From the NCBI RefSeq assembly GCF_000736415.1, contig NZ_CP009043.1, positions 558,001 to 622,000 on the forward strand: a DNA stretch of 64,000 nt, written 5' to 3'. The notes below the pieces were generated by a model. The model was not told the DNA's origin and did not search any database. It saw only the letters and a program-made list of their open reading frames with translations. Every line of letters begins with the position of its first letter. Positions within the stretch are counted from its first letter, which is position 1. Source of the stretch: Campylobacter iguaniorum (GTDB taxonomy: Bacteria; Campylobacterota; Campylobacteria; Campylobacterales; Campylobacteraceae). The translations under genes and the position numbers were made by a program. Shown here piece by piece: positions 1 through 13,449 of the stretch.

Positions 1-7
1 GTAAATA

Positions 8-1561
8 ATGATAGAGATTTTGATCGGCTTAGGAGCCGGAGTTGTAGGTGTTGGCGCAGGATACGTAGTCGCTAAGAAGATAAATGACGCAAACTATGAT
101 ATATTCTTAGAGCAAGCAAAAGCTAAGGCAAAAGCCATAGAATTTGAGGCTGAAGGCATACTAAAAGATGCAAAAGTCAAGGTAAGCGAAGCTGAGTTTG
201 AAGCCAAAAAAAGATATGACGAAAAGGGTACTCGTCTCCAAAAAGAGTATAACCAAAAATTTGATGATATAGCCAAAAAAGAGCAGGCTATACTAAACGA
301 ACAAGAAATTTTAAAAAATAGCAAAGATGAGCTTGAAAAGTCCAAAAATCAAGCAAAGGTTCTCTACGAAGAGGGGCTAAATTTAAAAGTTTCATACGAA
401 GAAAAGCTTGGCGAAGCTCTTAAAGTTTTGGAGCGTTCAGCTGGTTTAACTCAAGATGAAGCAAGAGACGTTGTCCTTAGCAAAGTCGAAGAAAAAAGCA
501 GAGCAGAGATAGCTCACATCGTAAGAAAATACGAAGAAGAAGCCAAAAAAGAAGCTAAAAAAAGAGTTAATTATATCTTAGCTCAAGCCACTAGCCGTTA
601 CGCTGGAGAATTTGCAGCTGAGCGTCTTATAAATGTCGTAAATATCAAAAACGATGAGCTAAAAGGTAGAATCATCGGTAAAGAGGGAAGAAATATAAAG
701 ACCCTTGAGATGGTTCTTGGCGTAGATATTATCATCGATGATACTCCAGGAGCTATAGTCTTATCTAGCTTCAATCTTTACCGCCGTGCCATTGCCACTA
801 GAGTTATTGAGCGTCTTGTAGAAGATGGCAGAATCCAGCCAGCTCGCATAGAAGAGATACATAAGAAAGTCTGCGATGAGTTTGAAGCTAGCATACTTGA
901 AGAGGGAGAAAATATACTAATAGATCTTGGCATAAATAAAGTTCATCCTGAGATTGTCAAGCTCATCGGTAAGCTTAAATTTAGAGCTAGCTATGGTCAA
1001 AATGCTCTTGCTCACAGTCTTGAAGTAGCTCATTTAGCAGGTATCATAGCAGCTGAAACTGGTGGAGATGAAAAACTAGCCAAAAGAGCTGGAATACTTC
1101 ACGACATAGGTAAGGCTCTCACCCATGAATACGAAGGAAGCCACGTAGATCTTGGAGCCGAAATCTGCAAAAGATACAAAGAACATCCAGTTGTCATAAA
1201 CGCGATTTATGCTCACCACGGACATGAGGAGATTGGCAGCGTGGAATGCGCCGCAGTTTGTGCCGCAGACGCTCTTTCAGCAGCGCGTCCAGGAGCTAGA
1301 AGAGAGGTTCTTGAGAGCTTCTTAAAAAGAGTTGAAGAGATCGAAGAAATAGCAACTAGCAAAGAAGGTATCAAACAAGCTTATGCTATAAATGCTGGTC
1401 GCGAGATAAGAGTCATAGCAAATGCAAAGCTTGTAAATGATGATGAAGCCGTACTTTTAGCTAAAGAAATCGCAGAAGAGATACAAGAGAAGATCCAATA
1501 TCCAGGCGAAATAAAAGTAAATGTTATAAGAGAGCTTAGAGCTGTTGAATTTGCTAAATAG
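8..1561 (+). CDS. rny: Ribonuclease Y
   Basis: Membrane-anchored endoribonuclease that starts mRNA decay. The 517-residue protein has the family order: an N-terminal membrane segment (about residues 3-20), a long charged coiled coil (about 30-200), a KH domain with the loop IIGKEGRN (about 220-227), and an HD domain with AHSLEVAHLAG (about 335) and the metal-binding ILHDIGK (about 364). The length is normal for the family. It starts with ATG near the window edge, so any upstream partner is not visible. It is followed within 10 bases by the SYLF-protein gene, so they are probably co-transcribed. The identity is firm from domain order and motifs. Confidence 0.96.
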   Translation: MIEILIGLGAGVVGVGAGYVVAKKINDANYDIFLEQAKAKAKAIEFEAEGILKDAKVKVSEAEFEAKKRYDEKGTRLQKEYNQKFDDIAKKEQAILNEQEILKNSKDELEKSKNQAKVLYEEGLNLKVSYEEKLGEALKVLERSAGLTQDEARDVVLSKVEEKSRAEIAHIVRKYEEEAKKEAKKRVNYILAQATSRYAGEFAAERLINVVNIKNDELKGRIIGKEGRNIKTLEMVLGVDIIIDDTPGAIVLSSFNLYRRAIATRVIERLVEDGRIQPARIEEIHKKVCDEFEASILEEGENILIDLGINKVHPEIVKLIGKLKFRASYGQNALAHSLEVAHLAGIIAAETGGDEKLAKRAGILHDIGKALTHEYEGSHVDLGAEICKRYKEHPVVINAIYAHHGHEEIGSVECAAVCAADALSAARPGARREVLESFLKRVEEIEEIATSKEGIKQAYAINAGREIRVIANAKLVNDDEAVLLAKEIAEEIQEKIQYPGEIKVNVIRELRAVEFAK

Positions 1562-1570
1562 GAGATTTTG

Positions 1571-2164
1571 ATGAGAAAGATTATATTGTCTTTGATGCTT
1601 TGTGTTGCATCTTTGTTTGGCAATGATGAGTTACTTTTAGATAGTGCAAACGCTTATCAGATGGTTTTAAGAGCAAATGATGGCATTCCAGCTGCAAATT
1701 TGGTAGAAAAATCAAGTGCGATAATAATCTTTCCAAGAGTTGTAAAGGCTGGATTTATACTTGGTGGCATCGTGGGAAAAGGAACTATGCTAGTCAAAAA
1801 TGGTGATTCTTGGCATCCAAAAGGAGTCAAGATCGGTGGTGGAAGCATAGGCTTGCAAGCTGGATATGAAGATAGCTATCTTGTTTTGTATATCTTAAAA
1901 AGCAGTATAGTCAAAGACATAGAAGATGCTAAATTTACATTTCAAGCAGATGCCTCTGTGAGCTTTGGAAGTATTGGAGCAAACACAGCAAAGATAAGCG
2001 ATATCTCATTTTCAAAAGATATATATGCTTACTCAAACAACAGTGGATATTTTGCTGGAGCAAAGCTTGGCGGGACTGTTATAGGTGTAGATGAAAAGAT
2101 TAAATTTGATGTAAACTCATACGGATTTAACTCATTAATCCAAGCTTTGAACTCAGCTAACTAA
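1571..2164 (+). CDS. SYLF-domain (Ysc84-like) secreted protein
   Basis: A 197-residue protein with a cleavable signal peptide (hydrophobic stretch about residues 5-17). It is followed by a SYLF/DUF500-type lipid-binding domain: the AAxLVEKSSAIIIFPRVVKAGFILGG region, a GIVGKGTML segment and the glycine-rich GGGSIGLQAG. The family binds membranes or phosphoinositides in eukaryotes; its bacterial role is unknown. I chose the ATG at 1571 over the TTG one codon earlier because GGAG at 1561-1564 is then 6 bases away. It sits between rny and a DedA-like gene in a compact run, and its function here is not established. Confidence 0.85.
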   Translation: MRKIILSLMLCVASLFGNDELLLDSANAYQMVLRANDGIPAANLVEKSSAIIIFPRVVKAGFILGGIVGKGTMLVKNGDSWHPKGVKIGGGSIGLQAGYEDSYLVLYILKSSIVKDIEDAKFTFQADASVSFGSIGANTAKISDISFSKDIYAYSNNSGYFAGAKLGGTVIGVDEKIKFDVNSYGFNSLIQALNSAN

Positions 2165-2172
2165 GGTTTTTG

Positions 2173-2739
2173 ATGCAAGATATGTTAAGCTCATTATCCA
2201 CTTACGGATATATTATTTTGTTTTTATACTCACTTGGTGGGGGAATGGTTGCGATCATCGCAGCTGGACTTCTAAGCTACGCTGGTAAGCTTGATCTTGC
2301 TACTTGTATGATTATAGCCGCAGTGGCAAATTTCATAGGCGATATGATACTGTTTTATATGGGAAGATACAACAAAAACGCTATTTTGCCATACTTTAAA
2401 TCTCACAAAAGAAAACTAGCTTTAGCTCAAATTTTATTTAAAAAACACGGTGATAAGATCATTTTTATAAAAAAATATATTTACGGCTTAAAAACTTTAG
2501 TTCCCCTAGCCATCGGACTTACTAAATATGATATAAAAAAATTTACTATCATAAACGCTATTTGCTCTGTGATTTGGTCTTTGTCTTTAGGAATTGCTAG
2601 CTATCAAGCTGGTGATTTGCTCCAAAAAGCAGCTAGTTTTTTTGGTGATAGTCCGTATATAATTCCTTTGATGCTGCTTTGTTTACTTGGAATTATATGG
2701 TTGTATTTTAGTTTTGCTACAAAAAAGAGAGTTAGATAA
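2173..2739 (+). CDS. DedA-family (SNARE-associated) membrane protein
   Basis: A 188-residue inner-membrane protein with several hydrophobic segments (about 10-32, 45-65, 105-125 and 160-182). The central re-entrant region and the conserved stretch KKYIYGLKTLVPLAIGL resemble the DedA/VTT family, members of which act in lipid (undecaprenyl phosphate or phospholipid) translocation and membrane homeostasis. The usual acidic/Gly N-terminal motif is weak, so family membership is likely rather than certain. The ATG at 2173 is preferred to an adjacent TTG; TAAGG at 2162-2166 overlaps the preceding stop and can act as ribosome-binding site. Its stop overlaps the next start by one base, which indicates translational coupling. 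Confidence 0.8.
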   Translation: MQDMLSSLSTYGYIILFLYSLGGGMVAIIAAGLLSYAGKLDLATCMIIAAVANFIGDMILFYMGRYNKNAILPYFKSHKRKLALAQILFKKHGDKIIFIKKYIYGLKTLVPLAIGLTKYDIKKFTIINAICSVIWSLSLGIASYQAGDLLQKAASFFGDSPYIIPLMLLCLLGIIWLYFSFATKKRVR

Positions 2740-4028
2740 TGAAAAAAGTATTGATTGCCTTAAATTTAGTGATATTTTTGTTTGTTGCTTCTTGGGCTGG
2801 GGCTGCGTATTTGATAAATAAAAGCCATAAAGATTTGGCGGATAGATTTAAGACTAGCGATGATATAAGTGTAAGCGATGCTAAGCATTTTAGTGGTCTA
2901 TTTGATGTCACTTCAAGCTTGGAGCTTAAGGTGAATATGCCGATCGTTGGTTTGCTTTTTGAGACATCAAGTCCTATGATCGTGAGATTAAATTTGCAAA
3001 GTGATTACTCTCCTATATCATTATTATTAAAAAACAATACTACAGGAAGCCTTGAAGTTCTAAACTCTCCATATAAAGATATACTAAACGAGCTATTTTC
3101 TACATCAAAACCGCTTGAATTTAGCCTTAAATCAAATATCTTAAAAAATGGAAGTATGATATTTAAGCTTTTGCCTTTAAATTTAGAAGATGAAAATTTG
3201 GCAATAAATCTTAGCAATAGCAGCATAAAGGTCGTATTTGAAAAAGAAAATATAAAAGAGATAGAGTTCGCATTGCCAGATGCTATTGTTTCAAGCAATA
3301 ATGATATCATTGATCTTTCAAATTTAAAATACAGCATAAAATTACCAGATAACACAACAATAAATGATTTAGAAAAAAATATTTTATATGCAAATGAGTC
3401 ATATTTTGGGTTGGATTCTATCAAAATCTCCACGATACTTGGCAAGATAGATATAAACAAATTAAGTCTAAAAGCGACAACTGCAATACAAAATGCAAAA
3501 GCTATTTTAAGCTCAGATCTTGACACTGCGTCTTTGGATATATTTGGAGTTAAATTTAATGATATAAATTTAAAAGCAGACATATTAAATTTAGATAAAG
3601 AATTATACGAAAAAGCTATGAACGATATAAGTGGTTCTGATTTTGTATCATTTGAGCAAAATATATTAAAATTATTAAAAGCAATGCCTAAACTAGAAGT
3701 TTCAAATCTTAGCTTCAAAAATGATAAGAACAATAGTCTGAAATTAAATTATTCTGTAAGCATAGATGAAGATATTAAATATATAGATAGTTTAGACAGC
3801 ATAGAACAATATGTAAGCATAGCAGGAAATTTGAAAGTCAAAGATAGGGTGTCAAATTTGTTTTATTGGATACCAAATGTAAAAACATACGAAGATAGAT
3901 TTATCGAAGATGGGATATTGATAAATAAAGATGGCAAACTAACGACAAGCTTCAAACTAAGCGAAGATAAAAATGATATTATATTTAATGATAATAAATC
4001 ATTAAATGGATTTATATCAAATTTCTGA
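2739..4028 (+). CDS. DUF945-like (YdgA-type) periplasmic protein
   Basis: A 429-residue protein with one N-terminal membrane anchor or uncleaved signal (about residues 4-25). It is followed by a long periplasmic domain rich in beta strands and short Asn/Ser/Leu repeats, without catalytic motifs I recognise. Length, anchor and composition resemble the DUF945/YdgA family, whose function is poorly known. It overlaps the DedA-like stop by one base and closes the rny-SYLF-DedA run; a stem-loop follows at 4036-4060. The family call is moderate and no function is assigned. Confidence 0.6.
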   Translation: MKKVLIALNLVIFLFVASWAGAAYLINKSHKDLADRFKTSDDISVSDAKHFSGLFDVTSSLELKVNMPIVGLLFETSSPMIVRLNLQSDYSPISLLLKNNTTGSLEVLNSPYKDILNELFSTSKPLEFSLKSNILKNGSMIFKLLPLNLEDENLAINLSNSSIKVVFEKENIKEIEFALPDAIVSSNNDIIDLSNLKYSIKLPDNTTINDLEKNILYANESYFGLDSIKISTILGKIDINKLSLKATTAIQNAKAILSSDLDTASLDIFGVKFNDINLKADILNLDKELYEKAMNDISGSDFVSFEQNILKLLKAMPKLEVSNLSFKNDKNNSLKLNYSVSIDEDIKYIDSLDSIEQYVSIAGNLKVKDRVSNLFYWIPNVKTYEDRFIEDGILINKDGKLTTSFKLSEDKNDIIFNDNKSLNGFISNF

Positions 4029-4035
4029 TTTTATG

Positions 4036-4060
4036 TTAAAGTTGTGAACTGCAACTTTAA
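4036..4060 (+). terminator. Stem-loop after the rny-DedA gene run
   Basis: The arms at 4036-4045 and 4051-4060 form a 10-bp stem (one G-U pair) with a 5-base loop, 8 bases after the stop at 4028. The following sequence is AT-rich but has no clean T run, so this is a probable but not ideal intrinsic terminator. It would separate the upstream genes from the rRNA promoter region. Confidence 0.5.
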
Positions 4061-4256
4061 TACTTTATATATAAATGCGACGCTATATTTGTTTTAGGAT
4101 AAATAACACAGCGCCGCTTTACCTTTTCATGCTTATATTCTAATCAAATCCCCCAAACCCACCCCTATTTTGCATAAAAATATAGAAATTTAATCGATTT
4201 CCCCAACTTTTCTCAATTTCCCCAATTCTTTAAGCTATATTTAAGTATGTCTCTTG

Positions 4257-4262
4257 TATAAT
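4257..4262 (+). promoter_or_regulatory. -10 element of the rRNA operon promoter
   Basis: TATAAT preceded by TTG, with AT-rich repeating upstream DNA and no clear -35, is the usual layout of Campylobacter sigma-70 promoters. It lies about 315 bases before mature 16S, leaving room for the leader and the 16S processing stem. No better -10 was seen between 4061 and 4576. Two short direct repeats (ATTTCCCCAA) lie just upstream, near 4198 and 4216. Confidence 0.6.
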
Positions 4263-4382
4263 TCCAGCTCACGAAATGAGAAAGACCTTCTATCTTCTTC
4301 TAGATATTAGAAATCACTTCACTTTTCGATGTTTTTTAAAATTATAAATGTTAAACTATTTTTTATAGTCAATCTTTGAAAT

Positions 4383-4403
4383 CTAAACAAGTGATCGATT
4401 GAG
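4383..4403 (+). other. Left arm of the pre-16S processing stem
   Basis: CTAAACAAGTG (4383-4393) and ATTGAG (4398-4403) are exactly complementary to CACTTGTTTAG (6149-6159) and CTCAAT (6141-6146) on the other side of the 16S gene. They form a long-range, slightly bulged stem around the 16S precursor, the type of helix cleaved by RNase III. The pairing is seen directly; the processing role is known biology of rRNA operons. Confidence 0.75.
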
Positions 4404-4576
4404 CCAGAACTACTTTTTAAAGTAAGTTCTATAGTATAAAAATAATTATATTATCTTTATACTTATTAATATATAAAACTTAAAAGTTTTTAGATTAAAA
4501 ACTTCATAATAAATTTGGGTTTATCCCAAATTTATGCTGACTTTTCATCTGCAAGATAAAAAGTCTTTTGCATAAA

Positions 4577-6095
<1,519 letters not shown>

Positions 6096-6193
6096 GAGTA
6101 CATACTAGTAAGTCTCACAACTGCTAGTTAAGAAAGAGGTCTCAATCACACTTGTTTAGGTTTGAGAGATTGACAGTTTACATTTTATATAAA

Positions 6194-6270
6194 GGGCCTA
6201 TAGCTCAGCTGGTTAGAGTGCACCCCTGATAAGGGTGAGGTCACAAGTTCAAGTCTTGTTAGGCCCACCA
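6194..6270 (+). tRNA. tRNA-Ile (GAU)
   Basis: A 77-base cloverleaf with acceptor GGGCCTA pairing with TAGGCCC, D loop AGCTCAGCTGGTTAGAG, anticodon GAT at 6228-6230, T loop GTTCAAGTC and an encoded 3' CCA. It is in the 16S-23S spacer, the usual place for this tRNA. No tRNA-Ala accompanies it, unlike the Ala-Ile pair found in C. jejuni rRNA operons. Confidence 0.97.
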
Positions 6271-6797
6271 TTAAGTCTAATTTAAGAACTAACATTAGTT
6301 TTTAAATTAGACTTTTGTCTAAAGTTATTTAAATTATCATTGTTAAAAGTCACAATCAAGTTTTAATAAATAAAACAATTTTACAGGACTTGTTAGAGCT
6401 TTAAATATAGACTAGTTTAGCAAATAGTTAATTAAACAATCTGTTATCCCAATAACTAAAATATTAACTATCAAGTTTAACATCACAATCTATTAAGTTT
6501 TAAAACTTACTTAGTAGTAGTTAATGCTTTCCGTCTTATAGTATATATTTAAATATTGTAAAATATAAATTATCAAATTTATTTTTTATCTTTAACAAGG
6601 AAGTGATGCAAATTAGAATAATAATCTAAACAAAAATATAAAAACTTCTCAATTCCGAAATACCAAATTTAGTATTAAGTTTGTCTTTATGGAAAATGAA
6701 CACAATATTTATATTGTGTTGTGCTTTAGGTGGGTTGAGGGAGTGCTTGCACTTCCCATCGGAACAAGAGCTTTGCTCTTGTGAGAAGACTAAAAAA
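6271..6797 (+). other. 16S-23S spacer after tRNA-Ile, no gene
   Basis: This 527-base spacer holds no second tRNA and no credible open frame. It contains an AT-rich first part, the left arm of the pre-23S processing stem (6586-6609), a hairpin around CACAATAT/ATATTGTG (6701-6718), an imperfect stem in GGGAGTGCTTGCACTTCCC (about 6739-6757), and an 8-bp hairpin ACAAGAGC/GCTCTTGT (6764-6782) just before 23S. Confidence 0.8.
6586..6609 (+). other. Left arm of the pre-23S processing stem
   Basis: The 24 bases here are complementary to 9714-9737 downstream of the 23S gene along their entire length, with one G-U pair. The two arms enclose 23S and would form the helix that RNase III cuts to release pre-23S rRNA. 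The complementarity is seen directly; the role follows from known rRNA processing. Confidence 0.85.
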
Positions 6798-9708
<2,911 letters not shown>

Positions 9709-9856
9709 TATAAGCATCACTTCCTTGTTAAGGATAAATTATATTCTTGCAAAGAAATCAGTTTTACCAATTAAAACTAAAAAGACTTTTAACGATAATT
9801 ATCTAACACAAACAGTGTTAAATAAGAGAATAACTAAACATTCTTTTATTTAACAC

Positions 9857-9974
9857 TGCCCGTGGCTATACAGATGAGGAAACGCCTTGCTCCATCTCGA
9901 ACCAAGAAGCTAAGCTCATCATGGCCGATGATACTCTCTCTTACTGGGATGTGGAAAAGTAGGTCGCTGCGGGC
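9857..9974 (+). rRNA. rrf: 5S ribosomal RNA
   Basis: About 118 bases. Terminal helix TGCCCGTGGC / GCTGCGGGC, the conserved CCATCTCGAACCAAGAAGCTAAG-type loop, and GATACTCTC in the 3' half mark 5S rRNA. It closes the 16S-Ile-23S-5S operon. No clean intrinsic terminator was seen behind it. A 70-codon open frame starting inside it is spurious. Confidence 0.95.
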
Positions 9975-10748
9975 TTTGTGTTATTATTCACTTTATTTCA
10001 ATCAAATCTTTTTACCAACCAATATTTTATTTATTTCAATAATACTTTTTATTTTTAGTTCTTTATTTATATAAATTAAATTCTATTGATTAGTTTAATG
10101 TTTTACCATTGATGTAGTGCATTATTATTAATCAAATGTTTATGTTGAATTTTATCTTTTATTGATTTAGAACCATTTATTTATCGATCAAAATCTTTAG
10201 CTTATTATCAATCAAATTTTTATATTAAATTATCTTTTTTATTAATTTAGTCTTATTACTTTTTAATTGAATTTTATGTATGAGTAAATGTTTAATGAAT
10301 TTATTTCTTTTAATTAGTCAAATCTTTTTTATTTCAAATCGTTTCTTTATTAGTTAAAATCTTATTTTATTTATTAAGCTCTTATGATATGATAGTCTTA
10401 TTTTAAATTTAATATTTTTTATTAATACAATGTCTTACTACTTTTTATTACTTATTAAATTTATCTAGATATTTAATGCTGCCTATTAGATTTTTTATGC
10501 TTGTTTGCAAATTTAATATTTTTATTACTATCTATATCAAGTTGTCTTATTTGCAAATATTATTAATTCAATCTTATTGATCAATATGTTTGATTTTATG
10601 TTTATGCTCTTATAATATTAGGCTATTTGTTTGGTATATATATGAAATGATAGGTTATTGGTGCTATTAATATTATTGATATTAATATGTATTTACATCT
10701 TAGTAGAATAAATTTAAGTTATTCTATTAATTTATCTTTTATTGATTT
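9975..10748. other. AT-rich gene desert after the rRNA operon
   Basis: No open frame of credible composition on either strand. The DNA is extremely AT-rich even for this genome and built from drifting motifs: a roughly 47-base unit at 10124-10170 recurs imperfectly at 10203-10250. Fragments such as ATCAAATCTTTTT (near 10001, 10318) and TATCTTTTATTGATTTA (near 10152, 10733) recur at irregular spacing. It looks like decayed, unselected sequence between the rRNA operon and the prophage relic. The spacing is too irregular and the units too divergent for a CRISPR array. Confidence 0.6.
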
Positions 10749-12689
10749 AATGGCGAGAAACTAAGTCAAGGTATAAGCCAAAATCCAGTAAGTAGATTTC
10801 AAACAATGTTAGCAAATCAAACTATAAGAACAATCACAAGATTGCTTCCTATAATAGGTCGCAAACCAGCCTTAATACATCATCTTAAACAAGCTGGACT
10901 AAAGGCAACTGACTATAATGGATTTATGCACCAGTTAAAGCTAACAGCAAATAACCAAACAGTAGAAAAAGGTATAAGAGCTGAATTAAACGCCTTTTTA
11001 AAATCAATTGAGAATGAACCAAATAATCCAAATGGTGGTGGAAGTCCTATAAAGGGCGATAATTTTGTAACTTATCCAAATAGCGCCAAACAAACAACTA
11101 CAATAAACCAAAGCTTTAACGTTCAAGAATGGGTTAAAAATATGAGTGGCGTTCTAAGCGATGAATGGATAGCGAATTTAACTAAACTTGTAAATAAGCA
11201 TCCTGAAATGTTTAAAAGTGAAGCTGATGTATTTAGAGTAATAAAAGAGATAAAAGATAACCCAACTCACTTTTTTAAAAATACAAATGATGAAATAACA
11301 TTAATAGGTAAAAAGTTACAAAATGGTAAAGATGGGAATATCGGTGTAGTTAAAGATACTGGCGAGATAATACATACAAATAAAAATCGTAATGGAGATT
11401 TGCAAAGGCTTAAAAGAAAGCAAACAGAAATATATAATAGACAAGGTGTAGTAGCTGGGACGCCAGCTCCAGCAACCACTCAAAAGGTGGATGGCGAATT
11501 ATTAACTACACCTAATGTTGACATTATACCACAATCAACCACAAAAGAGCAAATTTTACAAAGTGCTAAATCTAAAATAGCAAACAAAGAAGAGCTAAAT
11601 TTGGAAGAGAAAAAAGCACTGATTGAAGATAAAAAAGCAAGAGTAAAGGTTGAGAAAGAAATCAAACAAAAGGTAGAGCAAGAAACAAAAAACACAAACA
11701 TAAACGAAAAATCCGTAGATAACTTGCCAAAGTTAGCCAAAAATGAGCCAAACACACCAAATATAAGCACAAATTTAGCAGATGATGAGATACAAGCTAT
11801 CACAGATCTATCATCTCAAATAGATGAGCTAAAAGCATTTAGAAAAAATGGCAAATATCCAAACGCTCAAACAAAAAAGCTAATGCACGATAAAAGTAAT
11901 GAGCTAGGTAAAATGCTTGAATCAAGAATAAGCAGTGGCAAATCAATAAATCAGAAACTAGTTGAAGAGTATCAACCACAAATAGAACGTGCAAGAGAGG
12001 AAAGGTTTAATCAAAGTAACGCAGTTGTAGAGAGTGTAAAATTAGACAAAACAAACACAACAAAACTAACACAAGAAGAGCTAGGAATAAAGGCTAAACT
12101 TGATGCATTGCAAACTACATCAACACCAAAAAAATTAAGCGAAAATGAACTTCAAATTATTATGGGGCAGTTTGATAATTTAGATAATTTAAAAGAACAT
12201 TTAGCCACAAAAGGTAACGCAGAGTTAAGAATAGATTTATTTAGATTAGTTGATGAGACATTAAAAGAACCAAGTTTTAAATATAGTCAAAAAGGCAGTG
12301 ATAAATATTTTAAGAAATTTAATAACTCTAATGGCGACTATTTTTATATGCTAATCACTAAAAATAACGATAAAATATTTGTTTCTCATTTTACGCCTAG
12401 AAGTGAAAAATATGTTATAAATCAGTATAAGAATGCTGGTATTATTGACAACTTTCACCCAGCTGAGCAGAAGTCTATAAAAGATAAATTGCCAACTGCT
12501 GATAACATTATACCACAATTTGCTAAAGATTACAATCTTGACATGTTTAAGTGGGATAATGGTTTAAAACCAAAAAAGGCAGCGACCAAAGAAACAGTTG
12601 GTGAGATACAAAATATTCAAGCCAAATTTAAAGATTTAAGCCCCAAGCAAAAGGCAGAGATAAGAAAATATCTCATAGATAAGCCCTAA
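10749..12689 (+). pseudogene. 5'-truncated phage-type large protein, possible C-terminal PBECR-like nuclease domain
   Basis: The longest ATG frame begins at 10806 and encodes 627 residues, but no ribosome-binding site precedes it. Protein-like sequence (NGEKLSQGISQNPVSRF...) continues in frame upstream to about 10749, just after a stop at 10743 at the edge of the AT-rich desert. The gene has therefore probably lost its 5' part. The middle (about 240-300) is a charged coiled coil. Residues about 470-550 (RIDLFRLVDETL ... YFYMLITKNNDKIFVSHFT) have the layout of the phage-encoded Barnase/EndoU/ColicinE5/RelE-like nuclease domains found at the ends of phage head or DNA-ejection proteins; this is inference from pattern. 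The stop lies inside a perfect terminator hairpin. It neighbours a capsid fragment, fitting a prophage remnant. Confidence 0.55.
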
Positions 12690-12700
12690 GATTTAGGGCT
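12682..12700 (+). terminator. Intrinsic terminator of the phage-type gene
   Basis: A perfect 8-bp stem, AGCCCTAA (12682-12689) with TTAGGGCT (12693-12700), 3-base loop, followed by TTT and A/T-rich DNA. The stem includes the stop codon of the upstream gene. Confidence 0.85.
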
Positions 12701-12725
12701 TTTAAAATTTAGGAAAAAAATTAGC

Positions 12726-12731
12726 TATAAT
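12726..12731 (+). promoter_or_regulatory. -10 element before the small membrane protein gene
   Basis: TATAAT directly after the intrinsic terminator and 24 bases before the next start, in AT-rich DNA without a clear -35. It fits the Campylobacter sigma-70 pattern and would give a very short leader carrying the AAGGA ribosome-binding site. Confidence 0.6.
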
Positions 12732-12754
12732 ATAAATAAACTACAAGGATTAAA

Positions 12755-13228
12755 ATGGATAACACACAATTATTAAATGTAGCAAACCAAACATTAAGCA
12801 CGGCAAATTTAACAGTAACTTATAGTGCGGTTTTAGTCGCTGTCTTAGCAGTAGTTGTATCAGTAGCCATAGTATGGATAAGTAATAAAAATATCAAAAA
12901 GGCTACGCAAGATACTATAAAAGAGTTATCAAATAGCCAGTTTTTACAAAAAGAGTTAATAAGCAATATGGCTAAAAATGATAATTTTTTAAATGAGCTT
13001 GTAAAAACAGCTGATTTAAAATCTCAAATTTTATCAGTTTTAAAAGAGATAGAGCAAAACAAACAAACCCAAAAGCAAAAAGAGCAACTAGATACAGCCG
13101 TCGATAATATCTTAAGCGAACAAGCAAACATCGGATCTATTAAAAAAAGCATATCAGAAAACAGAGCAAGAAGAGAGTATAATCAACGCAAGAAAAACGG
13201 CGATAAAATGCTTAAAACCATTGTGTAA
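12755..13228 (+). CDS. Small membrane protein with coiled coil, prophage-associated, unknown function
   Basis: 157 residues, not recognised. One strong membrane segment (about residues 22-45, Val/Ala/Ile-rich) is followed by a highly charged, Gln/Lys-rich helical region (about 48-150), likely coiled coil. The ATG has a good AAGGA ribosome-binding site and its own promoter. It sits between a truncated phage protein and a truncated capsid gene, so a phage structural-accessory, holin-like or superinfection role is possible, but nothing in the sequence decides this. The frame appears intact. Confidence 0.65.
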   Translation: MDNTQLLNVANQTLSTANLTVTYSAVLVAVLAVVVSVAIVWISNKNIKKATQDTIKELSNSQFLQKELISNMAKNDNFLNELVKTADLKSQILSVLKEIEQNKQTQKQKEQLDTAVDNILSEQANIGSIKKSISENRARREYNQRKKNGDKMLKTIV

Positions 13229-13261
13229 AATCGCTAATCTTATCCACTTAGTGGCTACTAA

Positions 13262-13282
13262 TCGAGCCTAGTTTTGGCTCGA
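13262..13282 (+). terminator. Stem-loop after the small membrane protein gene
   Basis: A perfect 7-bp stem TCGAGCC (13262-13268) / GGCTCGA (13276-13282) with a 7-base loop, 34 bases after the stop at 13228. It is followed by an A-rich rather than T-rich run, so terminator strength on the + strand is uncertain. Confidence 0.45.
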
Positions 13283-13375
13283 ACTAAAAACTAAATTAAC
13301 ACTCACTACTATAACAACTACTTAAATTACAAAAAATCCCTAGCTTTTTTCTAAATTTAAATAAAAAATATCAAA

Positions 13376-13403
13376 ACTCCGTATTTTAGGTAGATTACGG
13401 AGT
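13376..13403 (+). promoter_or_regulatory. Stem-loop upstream of the capsid gene
   Basis: A perfect 8-bp stem ACTCCGTA (13376-13383) / TACGGAGT (13396-13403) with a 12-base loop, about 47 bases before the capsid ATG. It may be a terminator of the preceding gene, or a leader hairpin of the capsid mRNA of the kind that stabilises phage structural-gene transcripts. The sequence does not discriminate. Confidence 0.4.
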
Positions 13404-13449
13404 AGCTTATATGCAAAAATAGCCTAAATTTTATTAAAAGGATAAATAA

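Noticed and set aside
9862-10074. 70-codon open frame on the + strand starting in 5S rRNA
   Set aside because: It begins inside the 5S gene, has no ribosome-binding site and continues into low-complexity AT-rich DNA.
9975-10748. Possible degenerate CRISPR array in the AT-rich belt
   Set aside because: The repeated words occur at irregular distances (about 78, 105 and more bases), differ from each other and lack spacer-repeat alternation.
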